The notes beneath the pieces were generated by a model. It was given only the letters and a program-made list of their open reading frames with translations. It did no database searches and was not told the DNA's origin. From Streptomyces misionensis (lineage in GTDB: Bacteria > Actinomycetota > Actinomycetes > Streptomycetales > Streptomycetaceae), in the NCBI RefSeq assembly GCF_007896895.1, contig NZ_VOGW01000103.1, positions 36,262-76,874 of the forward strand: 40,613 nucleotides of DNA, in the 5' to 3' direction. The translations under genes and the position numbers were made by a program. The first letter of the stretch is position 1. Every line of letters starts with the position of its first letter. Shown here in pieces: positions 1-7,826 of this stretch.

Positions 1-462
1 ACAGGGCCGCCGTGCGTGTGCGGATTCAAGCCATCGACCGCCGTGGCCGTCGCGACGGCTCCGCCCTCTGCGTACCTGCTGTGGACCAGTGTCGTGGGAT
101 GGCCCGAAAGCCATCGAACTCCTTTATGGGACATGCGAGTTGAGTGCTCGACCGGGACCGTGGCCGCGCCTCGGCACGGCTCGGCGACGGCGCCGCGCCC
201 AGGACCGCGGCACACCAGCCGAGACCGGACAGCGGTACCGGCGCACCCTTGCAGCACGGGGACCGAAGACCCAAGATCACGGGAAAGCCTCGCCCGTACC
301 GGCCCGAGGCCCGGTCTCCTCTCGCGCAAAGGAGTGAATGTGGCCGCAACCCCCCACGCAGCCATAGCGACTACCCGAAAACCGGGACCCGCCTTCGAGG
401 CGGTGATCGACGACGCATTATCCGGCCGGGTGTCCTGTGGCCCGGGCGGGGCGGTGTAGCCG
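1..462. other. Left-edge region with no convincing gene
   Basis: Several open frames cross this stretch on both strands, as expected at this GC content. None has a recognisable domain, a good ribosome binding site or a natural protein composition; they are rich in Arg, Pro and Ser. It probably contains the promoter region of the regulator gene starting at 463, but I could not identify a convincing -35/-10 pair. The biosynthetic locus could continue beyond the left edge, which cannot be judged from here. Confidence 0.5.
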
Positions 463-1338
463 ATGCGGGAGAATACCGAGTCGACCACGCGGGACGCGCT
501 GGCCGATTTCCTGCGCCGGCGACGTGACACGCTGCCGCCCGAGGCGGTCGGGCTCCAGGACGGCCGGCGGCGCAGGACACCGGGACTGCGCCGGGACGAG
601 GTGGCGCGCCTGGCGAACATGTCCACGACCTACTACGAGCGGCTGGAACAGGGCCGGGGCCCGCAGCCGTCCGCCGCCATCCTCTCCGGGCTGGCCGCCG
701 CGCTGCGGCTGGGCCCCGACGAGCGCGCCTACCTGTATCTGCTGGCCGGGCGCATCGAGCCCGCGGCGGCGCAGCCGGACGGCACCGTCGACGCCGAACT
801 GCTGTCCGTCATGCGCGCGATGGCGACGACGTCCCCGGCGTTCGTCGTGGACGACCTCGCCACCGTCGCGGCACAGAACGACGCGTACACCGCCGTGTTC
901 GGCCTCGTCGCCGGCCTGCCCGGGCGGGAGGGGAACATGCTCTGGCGCTGGTTCTGTTCGAGCCGTCGGCGGGGTGCGGTGCTGAATTCGGCGGAGCACC
1001 AGGAGGCCATCGGCCGCGATTCCGTCGCCTGTCTGCGGGTCATGGTGGCCGAGCGCGGCTACGACGCGGACGCGGCGGCGCTGGTGGCCGATCTGCGCAC
1101 GGGGAGCCCGGAGTTCTCGCGCATGTGGGACGAGCACCAGGTCTCCAGGTCCTCCTCCTTTGCCCTGAGCGTGCTGGACGACCGCGTCGGCCGCCTGGAC
1201 TTCGACTACGTGATGATGACCGGTTCGCGGTCGCGGCAGCGGCTGTTCTCGCTGCACGCGGTCCCCGGCACCCCCACCCAACAGCGGCTGACCAGGCTTT
1301 TAAACGTGCGGGCCGAGTTCGCATCCACGTATCGATAG
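463..1338 (+). CDS. XRE-family regulator with MmyB-like ligand domain, TTA codon
   Basis: 291-residue transcription factor. An XRE-type helix-turn-helix covers about residues 41-95 (GLRRDEVARLANMS, then YYERLEQGRG), followed by a C-terminal domain of the MmyB/PAS-like ligand-binding type seen in many Streptomyces regulators. A TTA leucine codon lies at 1300-1302, in frame near the 3' end. In Streptomyces this rare codon makes translation depend on the bldA tRNA and is concentrated in regulators of secondary metabolism. The gene is the leftmost of three regulators next to the beta-lactone-type cluster and reads towards it. The family call is firm; control of the neighbouring cluster is inference from position. 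The ATG at 463 has no strong Shine-Dalgarno sequence. Confidence 0.85.
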   Translation: MRENTESTTRDALADFLRRRRDTLPPEAVGLQDGRRRRTPGLRRDEVARLANMSTTYYERLEQGRGPQPSAAILSGLAAALRLGPDERAYLYLLAGRIEPAAAQPDGTVDAELLSVMRAMATTSPAFVVDDLATVAAQNDAYTAVFGLVAGLPGREGNMLWRWFCSSRRRGAVLNSAEHQEAIGRDSVACLRVMVAERGYDADAAALVADLRTGSPEFSRMWDEHQVSRSSSFALSVLDDRVGRLDFDYVMMTGSRSRQRLFSLHAVPGTPTQQRLTRLLNVRAEFASTYR

Positions 1339-1714
1339 TGCGTGGCTGAGTCCGGCGATCGAACGTAGCGTTTCGCGTGGCACCTGGACCAGTCGTCCAG
1401 CCACGGCAGTTGGTGTCGCAGAACTGGAAGGATGGCACGATAAACCCCCACATGGCCGGCCGGCTCACTCAGAAGAGATCGCCCACAGCGCCCTGGTTCG
1501 TTCTCCGCCGTATACAGAGGTCCCACTTGACATCGTTGTCCGGTTTCGGGTCGACGGAAAAAGTGGTCGCCATAGAGGCGGGCGGGACCAGCATCCCCGG
1601 TTTTCTCCCGCGTTGAGAAAAGCATGCGCGATCTTCCCGATGTCTGCCCCAGGGGGCAGGACCGGGTGTTCTTCATCATTCGACCAGTATGACAATCTCA
1701 GATTGGTTCGAGTA
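1339..1714. other. Intergenic region between two regulators
   Basis: 376 bases without a credible gene and less GC-rich than the coding DNA around it. A TTGACA hexamer at 1527-1532 could be a -35 element, but no matching TAnnnT -10 lies at 16-19 bases from it. Upstream in-frame start codons for the next gene (TTG 1613, ATG 1640) fall here. I judge this to be the control region for the small LuxR-type gene. Confidence 0.35.
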
Positions 1715-2035
1715 ATGCGCGATAACTGTGAGCAAGTGCATCCACGCGCCATCACCGCGTCTCCGTACCGTCCGAGCGAGACGATCGAGAACCGTCACCA
1801 GAAGCTGATCGCCCTGCTGGCCACCGGCCACACGGACGCCAGTGCCGCCCGGCAGCTCGGGGTCAGCCGTCGCACCGTGACCTACATGCTCCGTTCGATG
1901 ATGGACGAGCTGGGCATCAACAACCGTTTCCAGCTGGGTATCGCCGTCGGCGCCCGCAGCCGTTCCTGTGAGGCGTGTCCGGAGCCGGGCCGGTCCGGCG
2001 CGACGGACATCGCCCACGACCACGGGCGCTACTGA
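1715..2035 (+). CDS. Small LuxR-type HTH protein
   Basis: About 106 residues from ATG 1715. It consists essentially of one LuxR/GerE-type DNA-binding domain (LIALLATGHTDASAARQLGVS, with the recognition helix SRRTVTYMLRSMMDELGI), preceded by about 25 residues and followed by a short Cys-containing tail. There is no receiver, PAS or ATPase domain, so it is an orphan helix-turn-helix protein. These often act as pathway-specific activators beside Streptomyces gene clusters. The start is uncertain because none of ATG 1715, ATG 1640 or TTG 1613 has a strong ribosome binding site; the longer versions would add up to 34 residues of non-conserved appearance. It lies between an XRE and a LysR gene in the same orientation. 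A role in controlling the adjacent cluster is inferred. Confidence 0.7.
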   Translation: MRDNCEQVHPRAITASPYRPSETIENRHQKLIALLATGHTDASAARQLGVSRRTVTYMLRSMMDELGINNRFQLGIAVGARSRSCEACPEPGRSGATDIAHDHGRY

Positions 2036-2101
2036 GTCATTCTGTTCGGTTGTTTTCGGGGGATGTTCGAGGCGGCTTGCCCAATGCGAAAGTGAAGACC
2101 T

Positions 2102-3010
2102 ATGAGTTCAGAACGAACCATCACGTCTCGTAATCTCGACGTGAACCAGCTGCGCACTCTGAGCACGATAGTGGAAACGGGGAGTTTCCGGCGGGCGGCG
2201 GATGTACTCGCCCTGACCCAGCCCGCAGTAAGTTATCACATTCGCAGGCTGGAGGCGGTCCTGCACGGCCCGGTATTCGTCAGGACCAGGGGCCGGCTGG
2301 AACTCAGCGACGCGGGTGAGGAACTGCTTTTCTATGCGCGCAAAATCCTCACCGTCAACGACGAGGCGATGGCCCGGCTGACCGCCCCGAGGAACGGCCT
2401 CCGGCTCACCATCGGCGTCTCGGAGCAACTGGAGGACGTCCTCCAGGACCTGCTCGCCGGCCTCACCCGCGCACTGCCCCGGATCACGCTGAGCGCGCGG
2501 ATCGGGCCGAGCGAGCACATCGCCGCGCGCACGGCCGAGCAGGAGACCGACGTCGCCGTCGTCATCGGCAGGTCCCGCGACGAGAGGAGCCGCGCGCTCG
2601 GCTCGCTGCGGCTGGCCTGGTACGCACGCGACGCCACGCGCCTCGCCGCCGGCCCCTCCCTCCCGATGGTGCTGCCCGCCGAGCCGTGCAACACCCGCAC
2701 CCACGTCGTCGGCACCCTCGACGGCCAGGGGGTGCCGTGGCACGTCGCCTACGAGGGCCCCGACCTGGCCGGGCTGCGCGCGGCCACCAGGGCCGGGCTC
2801 GGTGTCATCGGCCTGCTCGCCAACAACGGCGAGAAGTGGAATCTGACGCCCGTCGCCGACGGTGTGCTGCCGCTCCATCCAGGGGCCGTGCCGGTCTCCT
2901 TCGTCCACGCGCCGGGCACCCCGGCCGACGTGGTCGAGGCCGCGTTCTCCGTGGCCCGGGCGGCACTCCACCGGTTCCCGCTGGTCGAGGAGCCGGAACC
3001 GGTCCTCTGA
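2102..3010 (+). CDS. LysR-family transcriptional regulator
   Basis: 302 residues. The N-terminal winged helix-turn-helix (about residues 13-72) has the typical LysR sequence RAADVLALTQPAVSYHIRRL, followed by a linker helix and a periplasmic-binding-protein-like effector domain (about 100-295). It is convergent with the molybdopterin oxidoreductase gene and separated from it by a hairpin. LysR proteins usually bind dyads in divergent promoters and respond to a pathway metabolite; the divergent leuA/methyltransferase region at 9755-9950 is the obvious candidate target. In free-living bacteria LysR-type proteins commonly sense branched-chain or 2-hydroxy-acid intermediates, which would suit a LeuA/C/D-like pathway, but this is inference. 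The family assignment is firm. Confidence 0.9.
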   Translation: MSSERTITSRNLDVNQLRTLSTIVETGSFRRAADVLALTQPAVSYHIRRLEAVLHGPVFVRTRGRLELSDAGEELLFYARKILTVNDEAMARLTAPRNGLRLTIGVSEQLEDVLQDLLAGLTRALPRITLSARIGPSEHIAARTAEQETDVAVVIGRSRDERSRALGSLRLAWYARDATRLAAGPSLPMVLPAEPCNTRTHVVGTLDGQGVPWHVAYEGPDLAGLRAATRAGLGVIGLLANNGEKWNLTPVADGVLPLHPGAVPVSFVHAPGTPADVVEAAFSVARAALHRFPLVEEPEPVL

Positions 3011-3049
3011 GGCGCGGCCGGACACCGGCCCGCCGCGGCCCTCGCGGCA

Positions 3050-3078
3050 CCGGCCGCCGCGGCCCTCGCGGCGGCCGG
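3050..3078. terminator. 12-bp hairpin between convergent genes
   Basis: A perfect inverted repeat has arms at 3050-3061 (CCGGCCGCCGCG) and 3067-3078 around a 5-base loop. It sits in the 85-base gap between the LysR stop and the end of the leftward molybdopterin oxidoreductase gene. It has no T-tract, as is common in high-GC actinobacteria, and could stop transcription from both sides. A similar GC-rich segment just upstream (about 3030-3048) partly repeats the same sequence. Confidence 0.6.
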
Positions 3079-3095
3079 CATCGAGCGCGTGCGCG

Positions 3096-5183
3096 CTACT
3101 CGGCCGCGGACACCTCGACGCGGTTGTCGTGGAAGACCGCGCCGCCGCCCATGTCCGCGTCCCGCTCGGCCACGGTGGCGTTGACCCCGGCCCGGTCCCC
3201 GGTCAGCTTCGACCACCAGCCCTTGGTGGTGCGCGCCACCCCCGGCCGCACCGCGTCGCTCACCTGGAGCCGCGCGGTGAAGTCGCCCCGGTCGTTGAAG
3301 ATCCGCACCAGCGCTCCCTCGGCCAGGCCCCGGGCCGCCGCGTCGTCGGGATGCAGTTCCACGAAGGGGGTGCCGGCCCGGCGCACCAGCGACTCCTTGT
3401 TCGCGAACGTCGTGTTGAGGAAGAAGTGCGGGGCCGAGGAGATCAGCACCAGCGGCAGCCGGCGGGCCAGCTCGGGGTCCGCGGCCTCCCGGGGAGGCGT
3501 GTAACCGGCGAGCGGGTCGTACCCGTCGGCGGCCGCCGTCGCCGACACGAACTCCAGTTTCCCCGACGGCGTGGGGAAACCGTCCGCGAACGGCACGAAG
3601 GGACTCGGGTAGTTGAGCCGGGCGTAACCCTCGCGGCGCAGCCGCTCCAGGTCGATGCCGTCCAGCGACGGGTGGCCGCCGGCCAGCAGCGCCCGGGCGA
3701 GGTCCTCGTCGGAGTCGAAGAGCGCGGGATCGGTCAGCCCGAGCCGCGCCGCGAGCCGGCGGAAAGTCTCCGTGGTCGACAGGCACTCGCCGGGCGGGGC
3801 GACCGCGGGCTCGTTCCACGTGAGGTACATGTGCCCGTAGCCGTCGAGCAGATCGGTGTGCTCGGTCTGCATGGTGGCGGGCAGCACGATGTCGGCGTAG
3901 TCCACCGTGTCGGTGCGGAAGTGCTCCATCACCACGGTGAACAGGTCCTCGCGCAGCAGGCCCGCGCGCACCTGGCTCTGCCCGCCCACCGCCGTGGCCG
4001 GGTTGGCCCCGTAGACGAACAGCGCCTTGACCGGCGGGTCGTCCACCGTGGTGAGCGCCTCGCCGATGCGGGTCATCGACAGGCTGCGCACCGGTGCGGG
4101 CAGCAGGTCGTCACGGAAGAGGGCGTCGCGGTCGCCGCCGAAGTAGCCGTCCGTGGAGTAGGCGAGGCCACCGCCCGGGAGCTTCCAGTCGCCCGTCACT
4201 CCGGGCAGCGCCGCCAGCGTACGCAGCGCCATGCCGCCCCCGGCGTGCCGCTGGATGCCCTGTGCCGCCTTCATGCCGGTGGGCCGGGTGACGGCCAGGC
4301 GCCGCCCGAGCCGTTCGACCGTCTCCACCGGCAGCCCGCAGATCTCCGCCGTGCGCCGCGGTGTGAACCGCTCGATGCGCGCGCGGAACTCCGGCCAGCC
4401 CACCGTGCGTTCCGCGAGGTACGCGCGGTCCTCGGCACCGAGCGACAGCACCACGTTGAGCAGCCCGAGGGCGAGCGCGGCGTCCGTGCCGGGGTTGAGC
4501 GGCACATGCTCGTCGGCGAGCCGGGCCGTCCTGGTCAGCACCGGATCGATGGCCACGACGTACGCCCCGGACCGCTGCGCCTGCGACAGCACCTTCCACA
4601 GGTGGTGGCTCGTGGTGAGCGTGTTGCAGCCCCACAGCAGGATCAGCCGGGAGTGGCGCAGGTCCTCGGGGTCGATGCCGCGGCTGGTGCCGAGCGTGTA
4701 GCCGGTGCCCACCAGGCCCGCGACCGAGCAGATCGTCATGTCGTGGCGCGACGCGCCCAGGGTGTTCCACAGCCGGCTGCCCGCGCGGCCCTGGAGGCCC
4801 TGGAGGTAGCCCAGGTTCCCGGTCCCCTGGTAGGGCCAGACGGCCTGTCCGCCGTACCGGTCGATCACCTCGGTGAGACGGCCGGCGATCTCGTCCAGCG
4901 CCTCGTCCCAGCCGATGCGCTCGAACCGCCCCTCGCCCTTGCGCCCGGTCCGGCGCAGGGGATGGAGCAGCCGGTCGGGTGCCCGCGTGTGCTCCAGGTA
5001 CTGGTTCACCTTCACGCACAGGGTCCCGCGGGTGTAGGGGTGGTCCGGGGTGCCGCGCAGCCCGACCGCGACGCCGTCCGCCACCTCGACCTGCCAGGAG
5101 CACGCGTCCGGGCAGTCCAGCGGGCAGCCCCCGGGGAGGATCTTCAGGGCCCGTCCCGCCGGGCCGCGGGTGTCCCCGTTCAC
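3096..5183 (-). CDS. belN: Molybdopterin oxidoreductase, BelN-type nitro reductase candidate
   Basis: 695 residues from a GTG start at 5183 that overlaps the upstream stop as GTGA. This is a cytosolic member of the bis-MGD (formate dehydrogenase/DMSO reductase) superfamily: no Tat or membrane segment is present. Cysteines 20, 24, 28 and 56 (GGCPLDCPDACSW, then GTLCVK) form the N-terminal [4Fe-4S] site. The segment ICSVAG (about 151-156) is where the Mo-ligating side chain usually lies. The C-terminal molybdopterin-binding domain is complete. It is the last gene of the diiron oxidase/dioxygenase/DapF-like operon. From memory, a molybdopterin enzyme in belactosin biosynthesis reduces nitrocyclopropylalanine to aminocyclopropylalanine, and this gene would do the same. 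The family is certain; the nitro-reductase role is inferred from gene company, and the electron donor is unknown. Confidence 0.85.
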   Translation of the reverse strand: MNGDTRGPAGRALKILPGGCPLDCPDACSWQVEVADGVAVGLRGTPDHPYTRGTLCVKVNQYLEHTRAPDRLLHPLRRTGRKGEGRFERIGWDEALDEIAGRLTEVIDRYGGQAVWPYQGTGNLGYLQGLQGRAGSRLWNTLGASRHDMTICSVAGLVGTGYTLGTSRGIDPEDLRHSRLILLWGCNTLTTSHHLWKVLSQAQRSGAYVVAIDPVLTRTARLADEHVPLNPGTDAALALGLLNVVLSLGAEDRAYLAERTVGWPEFRARIERFTPRRTAEICGLPVETVERLGRRLAVTRPTGMKAAQGIQRHAGGGMALRTLAALPGVTGDWKLPGGGLAYSTDGYFGGDRDALFRDDLLPAPVRSLSMTRIGEALTTVDDPPVKALFVYGANPATAVGGQSQVRAGLLREDLFTVVMEHFRTDTVDYADIVLPATMQTEHTDLLDGYGHMYLTWNEPAVAPPGECLSTTETFRRLAARLGLTDPALFDSDEDLARALLAGGHPSLDGIDLERLRREGYARLNYPSPFVPFADGFPTPSGKLEFVSATAAADGYDPLAGYTPPREAADPELARRLPLVLISSAPHFFLNTTFANKESLVRRAGTPFVELHPDDAAARGLAEGALVRIFNDRGDFTARLQVSDAVRPGVARTTKGWWSKLTGDRAGVNATVAERDADMGGGAVFHDNRVEVSAAE

Positions 5184-6052
5184 CGCGGCGCCCGCGCGCG
5201 CAGCCGCGGCACGAACTCGTCGGCCAGGGCCACCCGGCCGACGAGCGAGGTGGGCCCCGAGAGCAGCACCCGCTCGTCCTCCGTGATCTCCACGGCCACG
5301 GTGCCGCCGGGCATGACCACGGTCACCGCCGGGTCGGTGAGCCCCAGCCGGTAGGCGGCGCAGGCGGCGGCGCAGGCACCGCTGCCGGAAGCCGGGGTGG
5401 CGCCGACGCCCCGCTCCCAGATCCGGACCCGCAGGGTGCGCCGGTCCTCGACGGTGAGCAGTTCGGCGTTGGGCCGCTCCGTGAAGCCGGCGTACCCGAC
5501 GATCAACGGGCCGATCCGCGCGGCGAGTTCGTCGGTCGCGTCGTCGACCAGCGCGACCAGGTGCGGTACGCCGTTGTGGACCGCCGTCGCGTGCACCGTG
5601 GTGCCCGGCTCGATCTCGACCGGCACGCCGACCAGCTCCGTGCCGTCGGCCGCGGCGGCGATGCGGTGGGTCCAGGGGCCCAGGTCGATGGTGCAGGCGG
5701 CGGTGGCCGAGTCGCCGAGCCGCACCCGCACGTCGCCGCCGGGGGTCCGCAGCGTGAGCTCGTCCTGGTCGGTGCGGCCGTGCTCGCGCAGGTACCGGGC
5801 GAAGATGCGCAGGCCGTTGGCGTTGCGCGCGCACTCCGTGCCGTCGGCGTTGAACACCCGTACCCGGAACGTGCCCTGCGGGTCGGTCTCCTGCCCCGGG
5901 AGGGGGCCGTAGAGCACCCCGTCCGCGCCGACGCCGGTGCGCCGGTCGCACAGCGCCCGGGTGGCCGCGGTGCCCGGCGCGGGGGCGCCGAGTTCCGGGT
6001 CGGCGACGAGGTAGTCGTTGCCCAGCGTGTGGTACTTCACGACGGTGGTCAT
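5180..6052 (-). CDS. DapF-fold isomerase-like protein lacking both catalytic cysteines
   Basis: 290 residues, clearly of the diaminopimelate epimerase family: KYHTLGNDY at the N-terminus, RTGVGADG near residue 38, NADGTE at 68-73, WERGVGATPASGSGA at 212-226. Canonical DapF uses two cysteines, in CGNGAR and in GET-x-ACGTG. Here the first aligned position is Asn77 (NANGLR) and the second is Ser222 (ASGSG); the Glu of GET is also Ala218. A cysteine three residues upstream (Cys74) is not in the catalytic register. It cannot work by the normal two-thiol mechanism. The ATG at 6052 overlaps the dioxygenase stop (ATGA) and its own stop overlaps the next GTG, so it is translated with the nitrocyclopropane-type enzymes. 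It may isomerise or bind an intermediate of that branch, perhaps one with an acidic C-H such as a nitroalkane. True function unknown. Confidence 0.8.
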   Translation of the reverse strand: MTTVVKYHTLGNDYLVADPELGAPAPGTAATRALCDRRTGVGADGVLYGPLPGQETDPQGTFRVRVFNADGTECARNANGLRIFARYLREHGRTDQDELTLRTPGGDVRVRLGDSATAACTIDLGPWTHRIAAAADGTELVGVPVEIEPGTTVHATAVHNGVPHLVALVDDATDELAARIGPLIVGYAGFTERPNAELLTVEDRRTLRVRIWERGVGATPASGSGACAAACAAYRLGLTDPAVTVVMPGGTVAVEITEDERVLLSGPTSLVGRVALADEFVPRLRARAPR

Positions 6053-6738
6053 CCGCGGCCCTCGGCGATGGCGCCCTCCTCGAAGGCGTCGCCGTACCAG
6101 CGCTCGTTCCAGCGCGAGAAGGACACCACCGTGATGTCGCGGTGGCCGTCCTCCTCGACCGGCACGATGTCGGTCACGTAGTGCCACAGCGCGCGGTCGT
6201 CGAACGCGATGGCCTGCCCCGCCGGCAGGGTCGCGGTGAAGATGGGCGTCTCCTTGTCCTCCGCGGCGCGCAGGGTCAGTTCGGCGCCGGTGATGCCGAC
6301 GCGGTTGTACACGGAGATCACCACGAACTCGTGGCCGTCCTGGTGCACGCCCTCCGGGACGACGACGCCCTGCAACTCCTTGGTGGCGATGACCCGGTAC
6401 TGGTGGACGTTGATCTGCCAGATGTCGTCCTCGGGCAGCGGGATCTGCGCGCAGGCCTCCCGGATGTGGTCGGTCAGATCGATCTCGATCGGCTGGTAGT
6501 GCCGCCGGATGCCGCCCGCGACCGGGTTGAACTTGGAGTAGGTGACGTACGGGCGGTGCGGGAGCCGCTCGAAGTCCCAGGCGCCGTCCTTGTGTTCGAG
6601 CCGGTACTGGGAGAAGCGGCGCCAGCGGTTGCCGTTGCCGATGTACTCGTCGAAGGCGAGATCGTCGAAGCTCTTCAGGATGTCGTCGTCCGTCCGAGGG
6701 AGGTCGAAGATCTGGAAGCGCTGCGCGTTGAGAGTCAC
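6049..6738 (-). CDS. belL: Fe(II)/2-oxoglutarate dioxygenase, BelL/HrmJ-type
   Basis: 229 residues from GTG 6738. It resembles the small 2OG-Fe dioxygenase family that includes bacterial L-isoleucine 4-hydroxylase. The iron triad is visible as His132-x-Asp134 (PEGVHQDGHEF) and His186 (ALWHYVT), with Arg200 (EDGHRDI) placed to bind the 2-oxoglutarate carboxylate. The gene lies between the diiron oxidase and the DapF-like gene and overlaps the latter by four bases. In hormaomycin and belactosin biosynthesis, as I remember it, HrmJ/BelL of this family closes the cyclopropane of 3-(2-nitrocyclopropyl)alanine from 6-nitronorleucine. The same role is proposed here because the partner diiron oxidase is adjacent. 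A simple amino-acid hydroxylase is the alternative. The upstream purine-rich AAAGGGA serves as the ribosome binding site. Confidence 0.85.
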   Translation of the reverse strand: MTLNAQRFQIFDLPRTDDDILKSFDDLAFDEYIGNGNRWRRFSQYRLEHKDGAWDFERLPHRPYVTYSKFNPVAGGIRRHYQPIEIDLTDHIREACAQIPLPEDDIWQINVHQYRVIATKELQGVVVPEGVHQDGHEFVVISVYNRVGITGAELTLRAAEDKETPIFTATLPAGQAIAFDDRALWHYVTDIVPVEEDGHRDITVVSFSRWNERWYGDAFEEGAIAEGRG

Positions 6739-6773
6739 GGTCGGTCCCTTTCGGGGAGGCGGGGCAACGGTGT

Positions 6774-7826
6774 TCAGGCGGGCAGGGGCTGCTTCAGGCA
6801 CACCTCGAGGACGCGGTCGAGGTAGTACGCCGAGGTGTTGAGCCGCACGAACGTGCCGAGCGCGATCTCGCGGCCGGCGGCGGGGTCCCGCTCGACGACC
6901 GGACCGATCACGTTCTTGTACCAGCCGGCCGCGTGGTGGGCGTCCACGTTGATGTGGATGTCGTGGTAGACCTTGCCCTCCGGCGGCAGCCCGAGCCGGT
7001 CCCAGGCGGTGACCAGCTGGCGGAACCGCCGGGGGGCCAGGAACTCGGTGACGCCGTAGTAGCCGATGGCGCGCAGGTAGTGCCGGCGGCTGAGCGCGAG
7101 GCCGGCCGAGATGTTGCCGCACTCCTTGGCGGCGAGCAGCAGGTTCGACTCGATGTAGCCCCGGTCGACGCCGATGGAGGTGAGGCACTGGGAGAAGAGT
7201 GTCGTATGGACGTCGGCGAACTCGCCGTTGCCCATCTCGTCCCAGTAGTTGGCCGCGATCTCCATCTTCTCGGCGCCGGTCGCGCCGAACTGCATGACGG
7301 CGAGGATGTCGTCGAAACGCGGGTCAAGGGAGGTCTCCTGGGCCAGCAGGAAGCGTACGTCCTCCACGGTCGCCGCGTTCGTCAGGTGCTCGGCGTACAT
7401 CGGGTGCGCGCTCGCCGGGTGGTCCTGGATGAGGGCCTTGAGCCAGCGCACGTACTCCTTCTCGCCGCTGGGGTAGCCGGTCAGCAGCTCCTGCGGCACC
7501 TGCCGGAACTCGTTGTCCAGCATGGCGTTCTCCAGGACGCTGGTGACGTCCCGCAGGATCGGCTGGGGGTCCTGGTCGGGGTTGCGCGCCGCGGACTGGC
7601 TGAACTCGTAGGCGTAGACGACCGTGAGGATGTCGTGCAGGTGCTCGCGCGCCGCGGCGTCGCGGTCGCGGAAGGCCAGGTCCGCGAGGCGTCGGCACTC
7701 CCCGGCCAGCTCGGCGCGGTGGGCGTAGTCGTCGACCAGCTCCTGCCACTTCCCGAAGGTCACCGAGGTGAGTGCCGCCGTGAAATCGGCGAGGAGCGGG
7801 AAGTCGTTCCGCTGCGGATCAGGCAT
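6774..7826 (-). CDS. belK: Haem-oxygenase-like diiron oxidase, BelK/HrmI-type N-oxygenase
   Basis: 350 residues from ATG 7826, which has GAGAGGA about nine bases upstream. All-helical protein of the haem-oxygenase-like diiron oxidase (HDO) family. The metal-site spacing is intact: Glu164 (LLAQE), Glu197-x9-His207 (WDEMGNGEFADVH) and His291-x3-Asp295-x2-His298 (DIHINVDAHH), the same E-x9-H and H-x3-D-x2-H pattern I recall from SznF. Relatives HrmI and BelK oxidise the side-chain amine of L-lysine to a nitro group, giving 6-nitronorleucine. As the first gene of a four-gene operon with a matching dioxygenase and a molybdopterin enzyme, it most likely starts aminocyclopropylalanine formation. Alternatives within the family are C-C cleavage or azetidine formation. 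In-frame ATGs at 7850 and 7880 could give 358 or 368 residues. Confidence 0.87.
   Translation of the reverse strand: MPDPQRNDFPLLADFTAALTSVTFGKWQELVDDYAHRAELAGECRRLADLAFRDRDAAAREHLHDILTVVYAYEFSQSAARNPDQDPQPILRDVTSVLENAMLDNEFRQVPQELLTGYPSGEKEYVRWLKALIQDHPASAHPMYAEHLTNAATVEDVRFLLAQETSLDPRFDDILAVMQFGATGAEKMEIAANYWDEMGNGEFADVHTTLFSQCLTSIGVDRGYIESNLLLAAKECGNISAGLALSRRHYLRAIGYYGVTEFLAPRRFRQLVTAWDRLGLPPEGKVYHDIHINVDAHHAAGWYKNVIGPVVERDPAAGREIALGTFVRLNTSAYYLDRVLEVCLKQPLPA

Noticed and set aside
16..459. Open frame at the left edge, possible small protein
   Set aside because: No ribosome binding site, no family resemblance, Arg/Pro/Thr-rich; other frames over the same bases are equally open.
2862..5354. 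Very long open frame (830 codons) opposite the molybdopterin oxidoreductase
   Set aside because: Antisense shadow produced by high GC content; composition is Arg/Gly/Val-rich with no domain, while the minus-strand protein has clear motifs throughout.
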